The position numbers and the translations under genes are program-made. A stretch of DNA of 6,755 bases, from the NCBI GenBank assembly GCA_900321595.1, contig ONWP01000413.1, positions 1 to 6,755 on the forward strand, read 5' to 3'. Below are positions 1-3,912 of the stretch, piece after piece (positions within the stretch are counted from its first letter, which is position 1; every line of letters begins with the position of its first letter). Origin of the DNA: an uncultured Eubacteriales bacterium (GTDB lineage Bacteria; Bacillota; Clostridia; Oscillospirales; Acutalibacteraceae). Under the pieces are notes generated by a model. That model was given only the letters and a program-made list of their open reading frames with translations. It had not been told where the DNA came from and ran no database searches.

Positions 1-1573
1 CGTCAAGATCACACTGGGCCCCAAGGGCCGCAACGTCGTCCTGGACAAGACCTACGGCGCTCCGACGATCACCAACGACGGCGTGACCATCGCGAAGGAG
101 ATCGAGCTGAAGGACCGTTATGAAAACATGGGCGCGCAGTTAGTCAAGGAAGTCGCTACCAAGACCAACGACGTCGCCGGCGACGGCACCACCACAGCGA
201 CGCTGCTGGCGCAGGCGCTGGTCACCGAGGGCATGAAGAACGTGGCCGCGGGCGCCAATCCCATGGTCGTCAAGGCCGGCATCAAGGCGGCTGTCGATTG
301 CGCCGTGGACGAGATCAAGAAGGCGAGCAAGCCCGTCACCACCAGCGACGACATCAAGCGCATCGCCACCATCTCCTCCTCCAACGAAGAGGTCGGCTCC
401 CTGATCGCGGAGGCCATGGAAAAGGTCAGCGCGGACGGCGTCATCACCGTCGAGGAGTCCAAGACGGGTCTGACCACCTGCGACATCGTCGAGGGCATGC
501 AGTTCGACCGCGGCTATATCTCCCCCTACATGGTCACCGACTCCGACAAGATGGAGGCCGTTCTGGACGATCCGCTGATTCTCATCACGGACAAGAAGAT
601 CGGCAACATTCAGGAGATCCTGCCCCTGCTTGAGCAGGTCGTCAAGTCCGGCAGACCCATGCTCATCATCGCGGAGGACGTGGAGGGCGACGCGCTCACC
701 AACCTGATCCTCAACAAGCTCAGAGGCACCTTCACGAGCGTCAGCGTCAAAGCCCCCGGCTTCGGCGACAGACGCAAGGAGATGCTCAAGGATATCGCCA
801 TCCTCACCGGCGGCGAGGTCATCACCAGCGAGCTCGGCCTCGAGCTCAAGGACGTGCAGCTGTCTCAGCTGGGCCAGGCCAGACAGGTCAAGGTCTCCAA
901 GGAGAACACCGTCATCGTCGACGGCGCCGGCGTCAAGGAAGAGATCGACAGCAGAGTCGCCCAGATCAAGGCGCAGATCGCCGAGACCAAGTCCGATTTC
1001 GACCGTGAGAAGCTCGAGGAGCGTCTTGCCAAGCTGGCGGGCGGCGTGGCCGTCATCCATGTCGGCGCGGCGACCGAGGTCGAGATGAAGGAGCAGAAGC
1101 TGCGCATCGAGGACGCGCTCGCGGCCACCAAGGCGGCTGTCGAGGAAGGCTATGTGGCCGGCGGCGGCGTGGCGCTGCTGAACGCGGCTCCCGCGGTCAA
1201 GGCGCTCAAGGACGCGACCGAGGACGCGGACCGCAAGACGGGCGTGGCGATCGTACTCAAGGCGCTCGAGGCGCCCATCCGTCAGATCGCGGCGAACGCC
1301 GGTCTCGAGGGCAGCGTCATCATCGACAGCATCCTGCGCGAGGGCAAGCCCGGCTACGGCTACGACTTCGCGACCGACACCTACGCTGACATGTTCGAAG
1401 CCGGCATTCTGGATCCCACCAAGGTCACCCGCAGCGCCATCGAGAACGCGGCCAGCGTGGCTGCGATGGTCCTGACCACCGAGGCGCTTGTTGCGGACAA
1501 GCCCGATCCGCAGGCGGACGCGGCGAACGCGGCGGCCATGGCGGCGGCAGCCCAGGGCGGCGGCATGTATTAA
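1..1573 (+). CDS. groEL: Chaperonin GroEL (60 kDa, Hsp60), 5'-truncated by the window edge
   Basis: GroEL forms the double-ring ATP-driven folding chamber in the cytoplasm, working with the GroES lid. The reading frame is open from base 2, and the first visible residues (VKITLGPKGRNVVLDK) align with E. coli GroEL from about residue 27. So about 26 N-terminal codons lie outside, and the GTG at 83 is an internal valine, not the start. 523 residues are visible. Recognisable parts are the ATP-site LGPKG loop (visible residues 5-9), GDGTTTA (about 60-66), the apical VKAPGFGDRR segment, the EDAL aspartate at visible residue 371 (equivalent to catalytic D398) and the AGGGVAL loop. The C-terminus is unusual: an alanine-rich stretch ending QGGGMY replaces the repeated GGM tail of many bacteria. 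No frameshift was seen. groES would be expected upstream, outside the window. A strong terminator follows 21 bases after the TAA. The identification is certain. Confidence 0.98.
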   Translation, partial: VKITLGPKGRNVVLDKTYGAPTITNDGVTIAKEIELKDRYENMGAQLVKEVATKTNDVAGDGTTTATLLAQALVTEGMKNVAAGANPMVVKAGIKAAVDCAVDEIKKASKPVTTSDDIKRIATISSSNEEVGSLIAEAMEKVSADGVITVEESKTGLTTCDIVEGMQFDRGYISPYMVTDSDKMEAVLDDPLILITDKKIGNIQEILPLLEQVVKSGRPMLIIAEDVEGDALTNLILNKLRGTFTSVSVKAPGFGDRRKEMLKDIAILTGGEVITSELGLELKDVQLSQLGQARQVKVSKENTVIVDGAGVKEEIDSRVAQIKAQIAETKSDFDREKLEERLAKLAGGVAVIHVGAATEVEMKEQKLRIEDALAATKAAVEEGYVAGGGVALLNAAPAVKALKDATEDADRKTGVAIVLKALEAPIRQIAANAGLEGSVIIDSILREGKPGYGYDFATDTYADMFEAGILDPTKVTRSAIENAASVAAMVLTTEALVADKPDPQADAANAAAMAAAAQGGGMY

Positions 1574-1594
1574 GCCCTTCCCCATATAACAGCT

Positions 1595-1625
1595 CCGTCC
1601 GGTCGAAAGACCGGACGGTTTTTTT
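1595..1625 (+). terminator. Intrinsic terminator of groEL
   Basis: A perfect 10-bp stem (CCGTCCGGTC pairing with GACCGGACGG) closes a GAAA tetraloop and is followed at once by seven T residues. It lies 21 bases after the groEL stop. On the minus strand the same hairpin is not followed by a T-run, so it is not clearly bidirectional, although the convergent operon would run towards it. Confidence 0.95.
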
Positions 1626-1629
1626 GTTG

Positions 1630-1775
1630 TCGCTTCGCGCGAATGCGAAATTCGGAAGGCGTAATGCGGAATTTCGGGTCGCTTCGCTCCGTTTTGAAGC
1701 TGCATCTGCGTCTTGCATGGTTCGATGATCGGAATCGCGAAGCGGTGACCCTCCCCCGACATCACGATATCACGA
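1630..1775. repeat. Intergenic stretch with short imperfect direct and inverted repeats
   Basis: No gene is supported here. The stretch between the groEL terminator and the convergent operon contains several short repeats. TCGCTTCGC occurs at 1630-1638 and 1679-1687. CGCTTCGCG at 1631-1639 is inverted as CGCGAAGCG at 1736-1744. CGAAATTC at 1646-1653 pairs with GAATTTCG at 1669-1676. AATGCG starts two similar 14-15 base units at 1642 and 1663, and ATCACGA is repeated with a period of 8 at 1761 and 1769. This nested pattern resembles small dispersed intergenic elements (REP or MITE-like), but copy number in the genome cannot be judged from one window. Confidence 0.4.
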
Positions 1776-1819
1776 ATCCCGACTTGTCCGCGGGCAAATA
1801 TCCCTTTTGGCGAAACTTG

Positions 1820-2293
1820 TTATATATTCGTGTGGATATAATACAGGACGCACGTCGAGACGTCAAAGTAGTACACGGTGTAGTCGGCGTACTTCCAGAC
1901 GTCGGGATCCCCGATCGGCTCGTGCTCCCGCGTGCGGATGTACACGTAGTTGTCCGGGGCGATCCGCGATATGTCAAAGTCGAATTCGTCCAGTCTGCCC
2001 TCGATCGCCATCCATTCGCGGAAGTTCCGAAAATACCCGCGGAGCTCGTCCAGATCCTCCGCCGTCGTGCAGCGGTACTTCGGGTTGTCCGTGAACGGGA
2101 AGCTGTCCCGGTAATAATATTTGCAGTAGTCCGTGAAGTCCTGAAAGCCGTCCCCGTCGAAATGCGTCTCTTTGCCGATGAAGCCGTTCGGAATGCCGGG
2201 ATCAAACGAGCAGTGGGACAGCACCGTCAGGCACAGGCAGACGGCGACCGCGGCGCAGACGAGCCATCGCACGCCGATCCGCAGGGGTCTCAT
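1820..2293 (-). CDS. Hypothetical secreted or membrane-anchored protein (157 aa), last gene of the operon
   Basis: I do not recognise a named family. The start chosen is the ATG at 2293-2291. It overlaps the stop of the preceding gene as ATGA and has a strong GGGGAGG 8 bases upstream. An in-frame start further upstream (2320) lies inside the previous gene and lacks this support. Residues about 7-27 form a hydrophobic segment after arginines (RPLRIGVR), either an uncleaved anchor or a signal peptide. The LSHC sequence near residues 25-28 only loosely resembles a lipobox, since histidine precedes the cysteine. The remaining roughly 130 residues are acidic and aromatic-rich, with FDGDGFQDFTDYCKYYY near 45-61, a region with charged, helical character around 78-105, and a strand-like end with YVYIRT, YTVYYFD and LYYIH. 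Most of the chain is therefore probably extracytoplasmic. Function is unknown; its position implies a shared role with the upstream gene. Confidence 0.8.
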   Translation of the reverse strand: MRPLRIGVRWLVCAAVAVCLCLTVLSHCSFDPGIPNGFIGKETHFDGDGFQDFTDYCKYYYRDSFPFTDNPKYRCTTAEDLDELRGYFRNFREWMAIEGRLDEFDFDISRIAPDNYVYIRTREHEPIGDPDVWKYADYTVYYFDVSTCVLYYIHTNI

Positions 2294-2859
2294 TCGGCAG
2301 GCCTCCCCTTTCTGTACCACCGGCTCAGCGTCAGTCCGCGCGCAGTCAGGAACCGCCGCAGCGCTTCGTCGTCCGCGAGGCCGAACCGCTGTCCGTCCCG
2401 CGTCAGGCAGGCATGGTATCCGGCCTCATCCCTGAGCTGCCAGACGACGCAGCCGTCCGGGCTGAACGCGTACCGCTCGACGGAACAGGCCGGGGACAGC
2501 TCCCGGCGCAGTCCGCGCAGCCCCTCCTTCTCGGCGGTCGATTCATCGTAATTGTACAGGAAGCCGAACTGCGTCGTGTTGTCGACTCCGCCGACGTACG
2601 CCGCGGCGACGTCGCCGTACAGGCGGTGCGCGTATTCGTGCGCGGTCTCCCGGTAAAGGATCGACCCGTCGTCGTATTCCTCGATCAGATACCGCGGGAA
2701 CCACTCGAACAGCTTCTCGTTGAGGTACATCTCGCCGACGAACAGCAGCGGCGACGCGAAGACGAAGGTCATCGCGACCGCAAGCCCGACCGCGAGCAGG
2801 TTCCCGAGCGCCGTCAGGACGCACAGGACGGCGATCAGCGCCTTGTATCGTTTTTTCAT
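2290..2859 (-). CDS. Hypothetical membrane-anchored protein (189 aa), third gene of the operon
   Basis: Not assigned to a known family. The ATG at 2859-2857 begins MKKRYKALIA and overlaps the XRE gene stop as ATGA. AAGG lies 7 bases upstream. The longer in-frame start at 2919 would bury 20 residues inside the XRE gene and is rejected. A basic N-terminus (MKKRYK) precedes one long hydrophobic stretch, about residues 7-42, which could be one long or two short membrane helices. The rest is a soluble, probably external domain. It includes an EMYLNEKLFEWFPRYLIEEYDDG region (43-65), a HEYAH sequence at 74-78 and a C-terminal part (about 125-180) alternating strand-like and charged helical segments (RDGQRFGLADDEALRRFL). 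HEYAH fits the minimal HEXXH zinc-protease pattern, but the residue after it is a charged arginine and no third ligand is evident, so enzymatic activity should not be assumed. It is translationally coupled to both neighbours. Confidence 0.8.
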   Translation of the reverse strand: MKKRYKALIAVLCVLTALGNLLAVGLAVAMTFVFASPLLFVGEMYLNEKLFEWFPRYLIEEYDDGSILYRETAHEYAHRLYGDVAAAYVGGVDNTTQFGFLYNYDESTAEKEGLRGLRRELSPACSVERYAFSPDGCVVWQLRDEAGYHACLTRDGQRFGLADDEALRRFLTARGLTLSRWYRKGRPAE

Positions 2860-3077
2860 GCTTCGCCCTTCGGGGCGTACTCCATCAGATCGCCCGGCTG
2901 GCAGTCCAGCGCCTCGCACAGCTTCGCCAGCGTGCTCATCTTCACGGCCTTGGCCTTGCCGTTTTTCAGCACGGAAATATTCGCGATCGTAATGCCCACG
3001 CGCTCGGCCAGCTCCGTGACGCTCATCTTGCGTTTCGCCAGCATCACGTCGATGCGAAAAATGATCTCCCCTTCCAT
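2856..3077 (-). CDS. YozG-like XRE-family helix-turn-helix regulator (73 aa)
   Basis: A small DNA-binding protein of the Cro/C1 (XRE) superfamily, of the short HTH_26 or YozG type. It consists almost entirely of the five-helix domain, with recognition region SVTELAERVGITIANISVLKNGK at about residues 19-41, followed by LAKLCEALDCQPGDLMEY, the typical ending of this subfamily. There is no ligand-binding domain. The start chosen is ATG at 3077: GAGGTG lies 6 bases upstream, while the alternative GTG at 3086-3084 would sit inside that same Shine-Dalgarno. The Shine-Dalgarno overlaps the TGA of the DUF2975 gene, and the stop overlaps the next gene as ATGA. Genes of this type commonly follow a DUF2975 gene. 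I infer that the membrane partner modulates it, and that it may act on the box cluster upstream of the operon promoter. Family call is firm; target is inferred. Confidence 0.93.
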   Translation of the reverse strand: MEGEIIFRIDVMLAKRKMSVTELAERVGITIANISVLKNGKAKAVKMSTLAKLCEALDCQPGDLMEYAPKGEA

Positions 3078-3083
3078 CGCCGT

Positions 3084-3089
3084 CACCTC
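3084..3089 (-). promoter_or_regulatory. Ribosome binding site of the XRE gene, overlapping the upstream stop
   Basis: On the minus strand GAGGTG lies 6 bases before the ATG at 3077, and its first bases belong to the TGA ending the DUF2975 gene. The site decides against the upstream GTG start and suggests that ribosomes finishing DUF2975 re-initiate here. Confidence 0.75.
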
Positions 3090-3567
3090 AGATCGTCAGG
3101 TCGCTCTGCTCCTGCAGATCGGCCGCCTTGCGCACCAGATGCGACAGCGCGGCGGCGATCGCGGCGACCGCGAGCCCGACGAAGACGATGACCATCGACC
3201 CGAGCACCACGCCGGGGTGATTCATGCCGAGGAACAGGAACACGATGTTCCCGATGAAGAAATACGCCGCGTCGACCGCCGCTGCGATGGCGATGCGCTG
3301 GAGATCGCGCGCGTTCTCCATGCAGAACGAACGGTCCCGGCCGATCTTCGTCACGATGCGCCACGCCAGCGCGACCGCGGCGTAACAGGGCGCGCCGGAG
3401 CCCCAGATGAAAAGGAGCCACGGCCAGTAACAGTACGAAAATTCCGGCGCCGCGGCGGCGATATGCCGTCCCAAAGCCGGAAATACGACGAAATACACGC
3501 CGAGGCCGCACAGCCCCGCGCCGACGAGGATCGCCCGCAGCCAGCGGGCCATAGTCTTCTGCTTCAT
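3088..3567 (-). CDS. DUF2975 family four-helix membrane protein (159 aa), first gene of the operon
   Basis: An integral membrane protein of the DUF2975 (YoaS-like) family; its biochemical role is not established. Four hydrophobic segments are visible at about residues 9-31, 48-69, 92-114 and 118-142. The loop before helix 3 has IGRDRSFCMENARDLQRIA (76-94), and the C-terminus ends ADLQEQSDLTI; both are hallmarks of this family. The start chosen is ATG at 3567, because AGGAAG sits 8 bases upstream. A GTG three codons earlier (3576) would collide with that site. The gene follows a strong promoter with a leader of only about 20 bases and is directly followed by the XRE gene, the usual partner. 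From the pairing I infer a membrane component that sequesters or signals to the regulator, but no sensed ligand can be deduced. Confidence 0.92.
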   Translation of the reverse strand: MKQKTMARWLRAILVGAGLCGLGVYFVVFPALGRHIAAAAPEFSYCYWPWLLFIWGSGAPCYAAVALAWRIVTKIGRDRSFCMENARDLQRIAIAAAVDAAYFFIGNIVFLFLGMNHPGVVLGSMVIVFVGLAVAAIAAALSHLVRKAADLQEQSDLTI

Positions 3568-3575
3568 GTCAGACA

Positions 3576-3581
3576 CTTCCT
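3576..3581 (-). promoter_or_regulatory. Ribosome binding site of the DUF2975 gene
   Basis: Minus-strand AGGAAG (within AAAGGAAG) is separated by 8 bases from the ATG at 3567. It decides the start, since it directly abuts the alternative GTG at 3576-3574. Confidence 0.8.
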
Positions 3582-3592
3582 TTCACGTCTGC

Positions 3593-3621
3593 ATGATAGC
3601 ACAAGATTTCTCGTCTGTCAA
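3593..3621 (-). promoter_or_regulatory. Sigma-A promoter of the DUF2975-XRE operon
   Basis: On the minus strand a perfect -35 TTGACA (3621-3616) is separated by exactly 17 bases from TATCAT (3598-3593). A TG one base before the -10 makes it also an extended -10 (TGCTATCAT). Transcription should start near 3586, leaving a leader of about 20 bases that includes the ribosome binding site. It is close to consensus, so if the operon is not constitutively high, repression or another control is expected. Confidence 0.88.
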
Positions 3622-3625
3622 TAGG

Positions 3626-3655
3626 TTTTTATCGATTTACGATAATTTTTTATCG
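3626..3655. promoter_or_regulatory. Candidate operator: TTATCG/CGATAA box cluster upstream of the -35
   Basis: TTTTTATCG occurs at 3626-3634 and again at 3647-3655, exactly 21 bp apart, about two turns of B-DNA. Between them CGATAA at 3640-3645 forms an inverted repeat with TTATCG at 3650-3655, spaced by TTTT, and ATCGAT at 3631-3636 is itself palindromic. The cluster begins 4 bases upstream of the -35. This geometry suits a dimeric XRE protein, and the XRE product of the operon is the obvious candidate; binding is inferred, not shown. Confidence 0.55.
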
Positions 3656-3710
3656 TTTTCAACACTTCTTCGCTGTCTCGGTGACAAAGCCGCCGGAAAA
3701 GCCCCGCCGG

Positions 3711-3736
3711 CGCGGGAGGGCGCGCGGCCTCCCGCG
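3711..3736. other. GC-rich hairpin in the intergenic interval
   Basis: CGCGGGAGG at 3711-3719 pairs perfectly with CCTCCCGCG at 3728-3736 around an 8-base loop. A second, smaller hairpin (CGCCGG at 3691-3696 with CCGGCG at 3707-3712) abuts it. Neither is followed by a proper T-run in either direction: on the minus strand only TTTT appears about 15 bases later, within the second hairpin. It is more likely an RNA structural element or chance GC-rich folding than a strong terminator. Confidence 0.4.
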
Positions 3737-3826
3737 ATCAGATCGAACAGGACGATCGCAAGCGTTTTTTGAACATGTTTCTATTTTATACGCGCACCTC
3801 GAAAACAAACAGCATCTTTTTCTTTG

Positions 3827-3856
3827 ATTATAGCACAGGATCGCGGCAGACCGCAA
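3827..3856 (-). promoter_or_regulatory. Candidate second promoter (extended -10) pointing towards the operon
   Basis: Minus-strand TGCTATAAT contains a perfect TATAAT (3832-3827) and an extended -10 TG. A weak -35, TTGCGG (3856-3851), lies 18 bases upstream. Transcription would begin near 3820, about 250 bases before the DUF2975 start. It could be a distal operon promoter giving a long structured leader, or start a separate small RNA. The element ATAGCACAGGAT (plus strand, 3830-3841) matches ATAGCACAAGAT at the proximal promoter (3596-3607) in 11 of 12 bases. Confidence 0.5.
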
Positions 3857-3912
3857 TATGATTCTTTCATATGTCCGGAGCCTGTTTTCGGTCGGGGCTC
3901 AAAAACGGCGCG

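Larger units (their letters stand above)
3568..3912. other. Non-coding interval between the restriction-modification gene and the DUF2975 operon
   Basis: A 345-base stretch with no supported gene. Its right edge, after the restriction-modification stop, has no convincing terminator: only a weak GAGCC/GGCTC hairpin on the minus strand (about 3886-3900) without a following T-run. It contains the operon promoter and box cluster at the left, a GC-rich hairpin in the middle, and a second minus-strand extended -10 promoter at the right. Composition switches abruptly between AT-rich (3605-3660, 3765-3835) and very GC-rich (3685-3740). A plus-strand frame of 68 codons and a minus-strand frame of 65 codons across it lack ribosome binding sites and protein-like composition. 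Confidence 0.7.

Noticed and set aside
83..85. GTG as the groEL start codon
   Set aside because: The frame is open to the window edge with conserved GroEL sequence (LGPKG and following), so the GTG is an internal valine.
140..1765. Long minus-strand open frame (541 codons) opposite groEL
   Set aside because: It is the antisense shadow of groEL in GC-rich DNA; its translation is low in complexity, rich in G, D, L, A and R, and it runs through the groEL terminator.
2413..3624. Plus-strand open frame of 403 codons across the operon
   Set aside because: It spans four genes and their junctions on the other strand, and its translation has no recognisable fold.
3734..3770. Plus-strand GCGATC/GATCGC hairpin followed by AAGCG and six T residues, as a terminator
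   Set aside because: The stem is only 6 bp with a 14-base loop, five bases separate it from the T-run, and no plus-strand gene precedes it.
3566..3772. Plus-strand 68-codon frame in the intergenic interval
   Set aside because: No ribosome binding site, it overlaps the divergent promoter and box cluster, and its sequence is not protein-like in its second half.
3742..3777. Minus-strand 12-codon frame (MFKKRLRSSCSI) as a possible leader peptide
   Set aside because: There is no ribosome binding site before its ATG, and no regulatory codon run that would suit attenuation.
3772..3779. AACATGTT palindrome as a possible SOS (LexA) box
   Set aside because: The Firmicutes SOS box needs GAAC-N4-GTTC; here the second half-site does not match.
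3659..3856. Minus-strand 65-codon frame in the intergenic interval
   Set aside because: Its start lies upstream of the only promoter that could serve it, no Shine-Dalgarno is present, and the arginine-rich end follows from GC-rich hairpins.
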